Assembly (NCBI GenBank): GCA_026982145.1
Contig: JALSHQ010000305.1
Location: 1-14,217, forward strand
Direction of reading: 5' to 3'
Source: Gammaproteobacteria bacterium
Lineage (GTDB): Bacteria; Pseudomonadota; Gammaproteobacteria; SZUA-140
Length of the DNA stretch: 14,217 nucleotides
Part shown: piece after piece, positions 1-7,408 of the stretch
How positions within the stretch are numbered: the first letter of the stretch is position 1
How the letters are laid out: every line of letters begins with the position of its first letter
Made by a program: the position numbers and the translations under genes
The notes under the pieces: model-generated
The model's database searches: none
What the model saw: the letters and a program-made list of their open reading frames with translations, nothing else
What the model was told of the DNA's origin: nothing

Positions 1-1
1 G

Positions 2-1828
2 GAACAATTCGACAACCGCATCGCCACTCTCTCCGATGCCATCGCCCAGCAGAGCGGTATTCAGGTGCGTAATAGTGGCGGCTTTGGCAGCTTTTCAAGC
101 GCGACGTTGCGTGGTGCCTCCAGTCAGCAGGTGTTGATTTTTATCGACGGGCTACTGCTGAACGACGCCGCAGGAGGTGGGGTTGATCTGAGTACAATCA
201 GTCTCTCGGATGTCGAGCGTGTCGAGATCTATCGCGGCGCAACACCGATGAGCCTTGGCGCGGCATCGATCGGTGGCGCGATCAATATCCGCACCCTCAA
301 GGCGAACGGTGAAAGCCGGGGGAATGTCACGCTCGGTTATGGTGACTTCAATACACAAAAATATTCTGCATTCTACGCCGCCAAACCGGATGAGTGGGAT
401 TATGTCATCTCAGCGGAACGGTTCAGTAGTGATAACGATTTTGAATTTATCAACAATAACGGTACCCGCCTGAACCCCGATGACGACAAGCTTGAGCAGC
501 GAAACAACAGCGAGTTCGAACAGAATAATCTGTTATTAAAACTGGGTGTCGATCTTGATAAAGCGCAACGCATCGACACCATGGTGCAGTGGTTTGATAA
601 AAGGCAGCAGATCCCAGTGTGGAATAATCGCCCTGCCACCAACACCCGTTTTGATGTTAAACGGCTCCAGACTCAACTTCGCCTTATCACCAATAACGTG
701 GGAACCTATCGACTCAACCTGAGCAATACCCTTGAATACCGACGCACTGTTGAAGAGTATGACGACCGCCAGAGCAGTGTTGGTCTCGGGCAGCAATATG
801 ACCGAAACACTACCACCACGACAAAATTGCGCTCTTTCGTTGAGCTGCCACTCACACTGCAACTGCTCAGCTTTATTGTTGAAGTCAGCGAAGAGCAGTA
901 CCGGCCGACAGACCTGCTCGCACTCCGGGCGAGTGGTAACAGCACCCGCCGTACAGCGATGATCGGGGTTGAAGATAAAATTTTTCTGCTGGATGACCGA
1001 CTGCTGATAAACCCTGCGATCAGCGCCACACAGAGTCGGGATAGCCTTTCGGCAACAACTCTGGCGGGCAGCATCCCCCCCACCAATGAGGTGGATCGTG
1101 ATTATGTGACCCCGCGCATTGGCATCAAATATTTTAGTGGAGAGTGGTTAACGCTGAAAAGCAATCTGGGGCGTTACACACGACAGCCCTCATTTTATGA
1201 GCTGCTGGGTGATCGAGGTTTTGTGGTGGGCAATAGTGAGCTAACCAATGAAACCGGCACTAACTTTGATATTGGTTTTGAGATTGCGCTGCTTAAGCCG
1301 CTTAAGATGGTTAAAAAATTCTCATGGCAAGCGTCGCTCTTTCGCAGTGATGTCGACGATATTATTGTGCGCACCTATAACGCTCGCGGTGTCGGGAAGT
1401 CTGAAAATATAGATCGAGCCAACATCAGTGGTGTTGAAAATATTGTGCAAATCACGCTTCTGAATAACCTAAGCATCAACTTCAATGCTACCTACCAAAA
1501 TATGGTGAACGAAAAAAAGAATCCGGCGCTCAAGAATGTGCAGCTGCCGGGGCGTTACAAGTGGAGCTATAACACACGTATCGATTACCGCAGTGAGAGG
1601 CTATTACCCTTTATAGAACACCGCTACCAAAGCGGCATGTTTTATGACAGTGCCAATCTGCTTAAGTCGCGCAATAAAAATTTAATCAATGTGGGCATTA
1701 GCTGGAAAGCGAACCCCGCGACGCTCACCTTCGAACTGCACAATCTAACAGATGAATTTTATGAAGATTTCCGTGGCTTCCCGCAACCCGGCCGCGCATT
1801 TTTTACGACGCTTAAAATAGATTTATAA
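2..1828 (+). CDS. btuB: BtuB-like TonB-dependent outer-membrane receptor (5' truncated)
   Basis: Outer-membrane receptor that would import corrinoids into the periplasm using TonB energy. The frame is open from base 2, so the true start, signal peptide and TonB box lie upstream; 608 residues are visible. The N-terminal visible part is a plug domain: 'TLRGASSQQVLIFIDG', then 'VERVEIYRGATPMSLGAA' and 'SIGGAINIRT', the classic plug signature. The rest alternates in the way of a 22-strand barrel and ends with the usual C-terminal 'ELHNLTDEFYEDFRGFPQPG' segment. The last residue is Leu rather than the more common Phe. The B12 assignment comes mostly from context: a lipoprotein, btuM and a full cob/cbi operon follow on the same strand. 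The receptor class is certain; the exact substrate (cobalamin, cobinamide or another corrinoid) is inferred. Confidence 0.85.
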   Translation, partial: EQFDNRIATLSDAIAQQSGIQVRNSGGFGSFSSATLRGASSQQVLIFIDGLLLNDAAGGGVDLSTISLSDVERVEIYRGATPMSLGAASIGGAINIRTLKANGESRGNVTLGYGDFNTQKYSAFYAAKPDEWDYVISAERFSSDNDFEFINNNGTRLNPDDDKLEQRNNSEFEQNNLLLKLGVDLDKAQRIDTMVQWFDKRQQIPVWNNRPATNTRFDVKRLQTQLRLITNNVGTYRLNLSNTLEYRRTVEEYDDRQSSVGLGQQYDRNTTTTTKLRSFVELPLTLQLLSFIVEVSEEQYRPTDLLALRASGNSTRRTAMIGVEDKIFLLDDRLLINPAISATQSRDSLSATTLAGSIPPTNEVDRDYVTPRIGIKYFSGEWLTLKSNLGRYTRQPSFYELLGDRGFVVGNSELTNETGTNFDIGFEIALLKPLKMVKKFSWQASLFRSDVDDIIVRTYNARGVGKSENIDRANISGVENIVQITLLNNLSINFNATYQNMVNEKKNPALKNVQLPGRYKWSYNTRIDYRSERLLPFIEHRYQSGMFYDSANLLKSRNKNLINVGISWKANPATLTFELHNLTDEFYEDFRGFPQPGRAFFTTLKIDL

Positions 1829-1841
1829 CGGTTAATGACCC

Positions 1842-1847
1842 AAGGAG
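1842..1847 (+). promoter_or_regulatory. Ribosome binding site deciding the lipoprotein start
   Basis: A perfect AAGGAG lies five bases before the ATG at 1853. An alternative in-frame ATG at 1835 has no such site and would put six extra residues before the signal peptide, so 1853 is preferred. Confidence 0.75.
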
Positions 1848-1852
1848 TGACC

Positions 1853-3031
1853 ATGAGTCCCAACAATATAAAACGATGCTTTGTAATAACGGCCACAACG
1901 CTGTTGATGCTTCCGCTGTTAAACGGTTGTGTCGATGATGATTCAGTGGTGACTACCCCTGTGGAGCTACCTGAACCCGGCCCTGTTGCGGTGATTGCAA
2001 CGGTCGCGAGTGACTTCTCTAGTGGTGCAACTACAGTTGTCACGGTTGATCAGCCAAGAACGGTCGTCAATGACATCAGCCCAACGATCTCAGATATCAC
2101 AGTCACCACCGATGGGCAGAACATCTATCGCCTTGAACGATTCATGGCAGATAACATTACAAAATTCAGTGTTGAAAATCCGGGTGATGCGATCTGGCAA
2201 TACTCAACGCTGGATGACGGTGAAGATGGCTCCAGTAATCCGCATGACTTTATCCTAGCGTCAGAGAACAAGGGTTACATTTTGCGTTATGGTAAGGCGA
2301 ATGCATGGATCGTTAACCCAGCGGCCACCACTGCCGCTGATTTTAAAACAGGAGAAATTGACCTCGGTGTTTATGATGCCGATGGCGTGCCCAACATGAC
2401 CAAAGGGATCATCGTCAATGGTAAACTTTTTATCGCGATGCAGGCGCTGGACGCGACATGGGCACCGGGGCAGGCGTATGTGGCCGTGATCGATATTGCA
2501 ACTGATACCGAAATCGACACTGGAAAATCTGAAATCAATGGCATTCCGCTTCCGATTACTAACCCGGAAAAAATGCACTACTCAGCGGACACCGGCCTGA
2601 TCTATATACAGGGCGCGGGGAAATTTTGGGGTGTTGCAGAATATGATGGCGGGATTATTACCCTTGACCCTGAAACGTATGAAATTCAAATGATCGTTGA
2701 TGACGGCGATGCGCAATCCGCCCCTTATGGCAACATTACGGAGATGGCCATTGTCTCGGCAACCAAGGGTTATTTTGTGGGCTATCAAGGCTGGGGTGAT
2801 AATACTCTCTATAGTTTTAATCCAACCACCGGCGATGTTAACCCAACAGCGGTAGCCGGTATCTTCGCCAAAAACATTGCAGACATCGAAGTGGGCCCAC
2901 TCGGTCAACTCTGGGTGGCCAGTCAGAGTGACTTCGGTGTGATTATCGTTGATCCGGCAACCGACACGAGTGAAGAGCAGATCATCAGTACTGGTGCATT
3001 GACTCCTAACACTATTATTTTCACACAGTAG
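1853..3031 (+). CDS. Outer-membrane lipoprotein, predicted beta-propeller, BtuG-like candidate
   Basis: 392-residue exported lipoprotein. The signal peptide has a basic start (K7, R8), a hydrophobic core and a lipobox L23-N24-G25-C26. Residue +2 is Val, not Asp, which favours sorting to the outer membrane. The mature part carries recurring short strand motifs ending in Asn/Asp-Pro or similar turns: 'WIVNPA' (about residue 152), 'VAVIDIATDTE' (about 212), 'IITLDPETYE' (about 270), 'YSFNPTTGD' (about 321) and 'VIIVDPATDT' (about 362). The 40-60 residue spacing suits blades of a YncE/SMP-30-like propeller. It sits 24 bases after the TonB receptor and 35 before btuM. In Bacteroides, the surface lipoprotein BtuG is a seven-bladed propeller of similar size that binds B12 and caps BtuB; a similar partner role here is inferred from fold, size, anchor and position. 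It could instead be a generic propeller lipoprotein. Confidence 0.65.
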   Translation: MSPNNIKRCFVITATTLLMLPLLNGCVDDDSVVTTPVELPEPGPVAVIATVASDFSSGATTVVTVDQPRTVVNDISPTISDITVTTDGQNIYRLERFMADNITKFSVENPGDAIWQYSTLDDGEDGSSNPHDFILASENKGYILRYGKANAWIVNPAATTAADFKTGEIDLGVYDADGVPNMTKGIIVNGKLFIAMQALDATWAPGQAYVAVIDIATDTEIDTGKSEINGIPLPITNPEKMHYSADTGLIYIQGAGKFWGVAEYDGGIITLDPETYEIQMIVDDGDAQSAPYGNITEMAIVSATKGYFVGYQGWGDNTLYSFNPTTGDVNPTAVAGIFAKNIADIEVGPLGQLWVASQSDFGVIIVDPATDTSEEQIISTGALTPNTIIFTQ

Positions 3032-3066
3032 ACAGCATCAAATGAAAGAGAAAAAAGGAGCCAGCC

Positions 3067-3675
3067 ATGTTGACACTCTCTAACCGTACTCAGCTGATGA
3101 TTGGCGCAGTATTGGTACTGCTGCTGGTTGTCACCCGTGGCCAGCACGCCGCCACATTGAACAATCTGCCCGGTGCCTCCTGGGCAGTCTTTTTTCTCGC
3201 TGCTGTCTACCTACGACCGGTATGGGTGTTGCCAGGCTTGCTCGTCTTTGTCTGGGGGCTGGATTTTGCCCCCTATCTGCTGAGTGGCGCGAGTCTGGCG
3301 GAGATTGTGAATGGTGGCGAAGCCTTTTGTCTGACCCCCTCCTACTTTTTCCTGTTGCCGGCCTACAGCGCACTCTGGCTCGGTGGCCGCTGGTACGCCA
3401 GTCAACATCGCTTTGAGTGGCATACGCTGTTGCCGTTGGTGGCCGCCACGTTGGTAGCGGTGGCAGTCTGCCAGCTTTTTTCCAGTGGTGGGTTTTACTT
3501 CTTCTCGGGTCGATTCGTTGATCCCACGCTGCTGGAATTTGGCGGACGCTTGGTTAAATACTCCCCCCAATCACTGCAATCGATCGCTTTTTACATTGGC
3601 CTTGCCGCCGTGCTGCACACCATGTTCACGCTGCTGCGCGGTACCACCGGGCCACACAGATCAGTGCAGCGCTGA
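3067..3675 (+). CDS. btuM: BtuM-type solitary cobalamin transporter (ECF S-component-like)
   Basis: 202-residue inner-membrane protein with about six hydrophobic helices (roughly residues 8-22, 36-50, 52-70, 90-106, 120-137 and 172-190). The loop 'GGEAFCLTPSYFFLLPAY' holds Cys88 directly before a T-P-x-Y segment that starts the next helix. From memory, this is the signature of BtuM, a solitary ECF-type S-component studied in Thiobacillus denitrificans, in which the conserved cysteine coordinates the cobalt of B12 and supports decyanation. No ECF ATPase or T-component is in the window, as expected for a solitary type. A strong ribosome binding site, AAGGAG (3055-3060), precedes the ATG. The gene overlaps cobO by one base (TGATG). 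The operon position supports a B12 role. The main uncertainty is that the family match is by recall, not by alignment. Confidence 0.75.
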   Translation: MLTLSNRTQLMIGAVLVLLLVVTRGQHAATLNNLPGASWAVFFLAAVYLRPVWVLPGLLVFVWGLDFAPYLLSGASLAEIVNGGEAFCLTPSYFFLLPAYSALWLGGRWYASQHRFEWHTLLPLVAATLVAVAVCQLFSSGGFYFFSGRFVDPTLLEFGGRLVKYSPQSLQSIAFYIGLAAVLHTMFTLLRGTTGPHRSVQR

Positions 3676-4280
3676 TGAGCGGGGCTGACCGGGGACAGCG
3701 TCATCAGGATCGCATGGCGCGTAAAAAGGCGCTGGTTGATGAATCGATCAAGCGTGCCGACCGTGATCAGGGGCTGCTGCTGGTGTTGACCGGCAACGGC
3801 AAGGGCAAGTCCAGCTCGGCCTTCGGCATGCTGGCGCGAGCCTTGGGCCACGGTATGAAAGTCGCTGTTGCGCAATTTATCAAAGGGCGCAGCGATACCG
3901 GCGAAGAGGCGTTTTTCCGCCAACAGCCTGGCGTCACCTGGCATGTGCTTGGGGAGGGTTTTACCTGGGAGACACAAAACCTCGCCCGTGACACTGAAAC
4001 CGCGCAACGTGGCTGGGCGGTGGCAAAGAGGGTGCTGATGGATGAATCGATTGATCTGCTGGTGCTCGATGAACTTACCTACCCGATCAAATATGGCTGG
4101 CTGGAGATCGACGCCGTGCTGGCCGACCTCAAGGCCCGCCCCGCCATGCAGCATGTCGTCATCACCGGCCGCGCTGCTCCCGAAGCGCTCATCGAGGCCG
4201 CTGACACCGTGACCGAATTGGGTGATCTTAAACACGCCTTCCGCGCCGGGGTGCGGGCGCAGCAGGGGGTTGATCTGTGA
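3675..4280 (+). CDS. cobO: Cob(I)yrinic acid a,c-diamide adenosyltransferase (CobO/BtuR/CobA family)
   Basis: 201 residues, the normal family length. Transfers the 5'-deoxyadenosyl group of ATP to the reduced cobalt of corrinoids in the cytoplasm, both in synthesis and in salvage. The P-loop 'TGNGKGKSSSAFG' spans residues 39-51, with G40-S47 as the ATP-binding core. 'LLVLDELTYPIKYGWL' follows as the conserved acidic strand region, 'HVVITGRAAPEALIEAAD' is typical of the family, and the C-terminal 'KHAFRAGVRAQQGVDL' is its standard ending. The N-terminal 30 residues are basic and probably partly disordered, as in related enzymes. The start overlaps the btuM stop by one base and has no strong ribosome binding site, so translation is probably coupled. 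Its position right after btuM fits immediate adenosylation of imported corrinoid. Confidence 0.95.
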   Translation: MSGADRGQRHQDRMARKKALVDESIKRADRDQGLLLVLTGNGKGKSSSAFGMLARALGHGMKVAVAQFIKGRSDTGEEAFFRQQPGVTWHVLGEGFTWETQNLARDTETAQRGWAVAKRVLMDESIDLLVLDELTYPIKYGWLEIDAVLADLKARPAMQHVVITGRAAPEALIEAADTVTELGDLKHAFRAGVRAQQGVDL

Positions 4281-5566
4281 AGCGGAGTTGTCCCGCGCTG
4301 CTCATCAGCGCTGCCGCCTCCGGTCAGGGCAAGACTACAGTCACCGCAGCACTGGCGCGTTACCATCGAAACCGGGGGCGCAAGGTGCGCATCTTCAAGA
4401 CCGGCCCCGATTTTCTTGATCCAATGATTTTACAACAGGCCTCAGGTAACCCTGTCTACTCACTTGATCTCTGGATGGGCGGCGAGGCGCACTGCCGCCA
4501 ACTGCTCTATGAGGCAGCGGCTGACGCCGACTTGATTCTTATCGAAGGGGTGATGGGGCTGTTTGATGGTGACCGCTGCAGCGCCGATCTCGCCGCGTTG
4601 TTTAATATCCCGGTGCTGGCCGTGATCGATAGCTCAGCGATGGCCCAGAGCTTCGGTGCGGTGGCGCATGGTCTGGCAAGTTATCGGGCGGCATTGCCCT
4701 TTGCAGGGGTGTTTGCCAACCGTGTTGCGGGGGAGGGTCACTACCAGATGTTGGCCGAGAGCCTGTCGCCGGGGTTGTCGTCGTTTGGCTGGTTGGCGCA
4801 CGATGCGGAGATCACCCTGCCGGAACGTCATCTGGGCCTGGTGCAGGCAGACGAAATCAGTGATCTGGATAGTCGCATTGGGCGCGCCGCTGCTGCGCTC
4901 AAGGGTGTGAATAAAACGTTGCCGCCCGCGGTGGTATTCACCGCGCCAACGGCGCTACCCGTCACACCACTATTACTAACAGATGTGCGCATCGCCGTAG
5001 CACGTGATGTTGCCTTTGCATTTCTCTATCCGACTAATCTTGATCTGTTGCGCAGTCTTGGTGCTGAACTCACGTTCTTTTCGCCACTCAATGACCACAC
5101 GCTGCCACCTACAGATGCCATTTATTTGCCGGGTGGCTATCCAGAGCTGTACCTCGACCGGCTGGCGGCCAAGCGGCCGATGAAAGCGGCCATTCGTGCG
5201 CACCATGCCGCCGGTAAACCCATCGTCGCTGAGTGTGGTGGCATGTTGTACTTGTTGAATTCACTGGCGGATGTGAAAGGTCAAAGTGAAACGATGGCAG
5301 GGCTACTGCCCGGCGAGGCCGTGATGCAGACGCGCTTGGCCAACTTGGGACTGCATTGTGTGTCACTGCCGGAAGGCGAGTTACGTGGTCACACCTTCCA
5401 TCATTCAGCCATGACGTGCGAACTCGCGCCGCTTGTCCACTCAGAATCTGCTCGCCATAACGGCACGCCAGAGCCACTCTATCGCCAGAGACGATTGACC
5501 GCTTCTTACCTGCATCTCTACTTTCCGAGCAATCCCGCCGCCAGTGCACGGCTGTTTCTACCATGA
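4277..5566 (+). CDS. cbiA: Cobyrinic acid a,c-diamide synthase (CbiA/CobB)
   Basis: 429 residues. Amidates the a and c side chains of (hydrogeno)cobyrinic acid with glutamine and ATP. The N-terminal ATPase-like domain has the P-loop 'SAAASGQGKTTV' (residues 11-22). The C-terminal class I glutamine amidotransferase domain has its nucleophile Cys320 in 'VAECGGMLYLL' and the catalytic His375 in 'GHTFHHSAM'. The end 'ASYLHLYFPSNP' is a strong family signature. Whether the natural substrate is cobyrinic acid (anaerobic, CbiA) or hydrogenobyrinic acid (aerobic, CobB) cannot be told here, since the ring-forming genes are absent. Having cobO just upstream and no cobNST in the window makes the symbol cbiA convenient rather than proven. 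The start is GTG, sharing GTGA with the cobO stop. Confidence 0.95.
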   Translation: MKRSCPALLISAAASGQGKTTVTAALARYHRNRGRKVRIFKTGPDFLDPMILQQASGNPVYSLDLWMGGEAHCRQLLYEAAADADLILIEGVMGLFDGDRCSADLAALFNIPVLAVIDSSAMAQSFGAVAHGLASYRAALPFAGVFANRVAGEGHYQMLAESLSPGLSSFGWLAHDAEITLPERHLGLVQADEISDLDSRIGRAAAALKGVNKTLPPAVVFTAPTALPVTPLLLTDVRIAVARDVAFAFLYPTNLDLLRSLGAELTFFSPLNDHTLPPTDAIYLPGGYPELYLDRLAAKRPMKAAIRAHHAAGKPIVAECGGMLYLLNSLADVKGQSETMAGLLPGEAVMQTRLANLGLHCVSLPEGELRGHTFHHSAMTCELAPLVHSESARHNGTPEPLYRQRRLTASYLHLYFPSNPAASARLFLP

Positions 5567-5694
5567 GCCGTTTCAGTGAAACCGAGATTGCAGCGCTCTA
5601 CCGTGTGATGCGCGAACGGCAAGCCATGCGCCACTTCCTGCCTGATCCCATCGATCCGCGGGTAGTGATACGCTTACAGGCGGCGCCAGCATGA
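5563..5694 (+). pseudogene. bluB: bluB relic (N-terminal 43 codons only)
   Basis: A 43-codon frame starting at an ATG that shares ATGA with the cbiA stop. It reads 'MSRFSETEIAALYRVMRERQ' and then 'AMRHFLPDPIDPRVV', the usual N-terminus of BluB, the flavin-destroying enzyme that makes 5,6-dimethylbenzimidazole. Full-length BluB is about 210-230 residues and continues into a helix of the type 'LLxAAHxAPSVGxMQPW'. Here the frame ends '...IRLQAAPA' and stops in the ATGA shared with the next gene. None of the flavin-binding core is present in any frame downstream. The likely history is a deletion removing about four fifths of bluB. The relic still joins its neighbours by 4-base overlaps at both ends, so it may survive as a translational-coupling cistron. 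The identification is from recall of the family N-terminus. Confidence 0.8.
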
Positions 5695-6500
5695 AACCCC
5701 TCACTGAGGGGCCACAGCGCATAGTCTGCCTTACTGAAGAGACCACCGAAACACTCTACCTGCTCGGCGAACAGCAGCGCATCGTCGGTATCTCCGGCTT
5801 TACTGTGCGCCCGCCGCAGGCACGCAAAGAGAAGCCGAAGGTCTCGGCCTTTACCAGCGCCAAGATCGACAAAATTCTTGCCCTTGAACCCGATCTGGTG
5901 CTGGGTTTTTCAGACATGCAAGCCGATATCGCTGCGCAGTTAATACGTGCCGGTGTGGCGGTGCATGTGTTCAACCAACGCACGGTAACAGGCATTTTCG
6001 AGATGATGCAGATGGTTGGCACGCTGGCCGGGGCAGCGGCAAAGGCGGAGGCTCTGATCACAGAGCTAAATGAAGGCTTGCAAGCAATAGAGCAGTCGGT
6101 GGCACAACTGCAACATAAACCCCGAGTCTATTTTGAAGAGTGGAACGAGCCGTTGATTTCCGCTATCGGCTGGGTGTCGGAACTGATCGGCATCGCCGGC
6201 GGTGAAGATTGTTTTGCGGAACTCGGCAGAGAATCCGCCGCTAAAAACCGCATCATTGCCGACCCTGAAGAGGTGATTCGGCGTGCGCCGGACATTATCA
6301 TCGGCTCCTGGTGCGGCAAGCACTTTCGGCCCGAACAGCTGTGCGAGCGGCCGGGCTGGGCGGAGATCCCCGCCGTGTGCAATGGTCATCTCTATGAAAT
6401 CAAATCCTGCGACATTCTCCAGCCAGGGCCTGCGGCGCTGACCGACGGTGTGCGACAGATTCATGCCATTGTGCAGCGTTGGGCGCAGAGCCAATGCTGA
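5691..6500 (+). CDS. BtuF-like cobalamin-binding protein without signal peptide
   Basis: 269 residues with the periplasmic-binding-protein fold of the BtuF/FecB class (two lobes joined by a long helix). The first strand is 'RIVCLTEETTETLYLLGE', followed by 'VGISGFT' and 'KIDKILALEPDLVLGF'. The central helix is near residues 100-140, and the second lobe has 'PRVYFEEWNEPLISAIGW', 'APDIIIGSWCGKHF' and the ending 'ILQPGPAALTDGVRQIHAI'. The N-terminus shows no hydrophobic signal peptide, and no upstream start could add one, because ATGA overlaps the bluB relic stop. Classical BtuF is periplasmic and works with BtuCD, neither of which is here. This subfamily, commonly placed inside cob operons, may bind corrinoid in the cytoplasm or be exported some other way. 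The fold is sure; location and job are open, so no symbol is given. Confidence 0.85.
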   Translation: MKPLTEGPQRIVCLTEETTETLYLLGEQQRIVGISGFTVRPPQARKEKPKVSAFTSAKIDKILALEPDLVLGFSDMQADIAAQLIRAGVAVHVFNQRTVTGIFEMMQMVGTLAGAAAKAEALITELNEGLQAIEQSVAQLQHKPRVYFEEWNEPLISAIGWVSELIGIAGGEDCFAELGRESAAKNRIIADPEEVIRRAPDIIIGSWCGKHFRPEQLCERPGWAEIPAVCNGHLYEIKSCDILQPGPAALTDGVRQIHAIVQRWAQSQC

Positions 6501-7408
6501 TCACGGCACTGTTGGCACTGGCCGCCGTGCTGCTGGATTGGTGGTGGGGTGAACCACGCCGCTGGCACCCTTTAGTCGGTTTCGGCTGGCTAAGTGACCT
6601 CGTTGAGCGCAGCTTTTATGGTAGCGAGAATGTGACACCACGCGGTCGTAAATTACGCGGTGTTATTGCCTTGATGTTGATGCTCGTGCCCTTCACTGCT
6701 ATCGCGGCGGCGTTGGCCGCACTCCCTTATGTCGGCATGGTGTTTAGCCTGTTGATGCTCTATTTTGCCATCGGCCACAGAAGCTTGCATGACCACGCCC
6801 GCCCCATTGCGACGGCACTGCAGGACGGGGACGATGCTAAGGCACGACACCTGACCAGCCATCTGGTCAGTCGCGATTCAGCCGCGATTAACCCACCCGG
6901 CGCAGCCACTGAATCGGTGTTAGAAAACGGCAATGACGGTGTGTTTGGTGCGCTGTTCTGGTTCATCGTTGCGGGCGGTGCGGGCGCCATACTTTACCGT
7001 CTGGCCAATACGCTCGACGCCATGTGGGGTTATCGCAGTGAGCGCTATGTGGCGTTCGGTTGGGGTGCAGCGCGCTTTGATGACCTGCTTAATTACTTTC
7101 CCGCGCGCCTCACCGCTCTGACTTATGCGTTGCTCGGCAACAGCCGCCGGGCACTGCACTGCTGGCGCACGCAGGCGCCTGACTGGGAGAGCCCCAACGC
7201 TGGGCCGGTGATGGCAGCGGGTGCCGGCGCGCTCAATCTGATGATGGGCGGGCCAGCGCGTTATCGTGGTGAATGGCACCAGCGGCCTGTTTTAGGGGCA
7301 GGCATTCCCGCCGTGGTGGGTGATATTGAACGCGCCCTGACACTGGTGCGACACGGTGTTTTTTTATGGTTGGTGGTGTTGGCTGCTGTGGGGCTGGCTT
7401 ATGTTTGA
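6494..7408 (+). CDS. cbiB: Adenosylcobinamide-phosphate synthase (CbiB/CobD-type membrane protein)
   Basis: 304 residues. Joins adenosylcobyric acid to (R)-1-amino-2-propanol phosphate, the product of the next gene. The start is placed at ATG 6494; an upstream in-frame TTG at 6479 would add only five residues and increase overlap. It begins with a membrane helix followed by the family hallmark 'LLDWWWGEPRRWHPLVGF'. Further conserved blocks are 'DSAAINPPGAATESVLENG', the region around 'LDAMWGYRSERYVAFGWGA' with 'ARFDDLLNYFPARLTAL', and 'PNAGPVMAAGAGALNLMMGG'. The C-terminus is a last membrane helix. It overlaps the previous gene by seven bases and cobD by eight. All the hallmark residues I look for are present, so it should be active. 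Confidence 0.95.
   Translation: MLITALLALAAVLLDWWWGEPRRWHPLVGFGWLSDLVERSFYGSENVTPRGRKLRGVIALMLMLVPFTAIAAALAALPYVGMVFSLLMLYFAIGHRSLHDHARPIATALQDGDDAKARHLTSHLVSRDSAAINPPGAATESVLENGNDGVFGALFWFIVAGGAGAILYRLANTLDAMWGYRSERYVAFGWGAARFDDLLNYFPARLTALTYALLGNSRRALHCWRTQAPDWESPNAGPVMAAGAGALNLMMGGPARYRGEWHQRPVLGAGIPAVVGDIERALTLVRHGVFLWLVVLAAVGLAYV

Noticed and set aside
3591..4235. 214-residue open frame on the minus strand across btuM and cobO
   Set aside because: Antisense to two well-identified genes, low-complexity shadow composition, no recognisable domain or ribosome site.
5109..5564. 151-residue open frame on the minus strand inside cbiA
   Set aside because: Lies fully antisense to the conserved amidotransferase domain; translation shows no family features.
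6900..6925. GCCACTG, part of the B12-box consensus of cobalamin riboswitches
   Set aside because: It lies inside cbiB coding sequence, without the surrounding conserved stems; no intergenic room for a riboswitch exists in the operon.
7358..7366. T-run forming a T TTT TTA heptamer near the end of cbiB, possibly a -1 frameshift site making a CbiB-CobD fusion
   Set aside because: A -1 shift enters the third frame, which soon ends, not the cobD frame; cobD would need a +1 shift. cobD also has a normal overlapping ATG at 7401.
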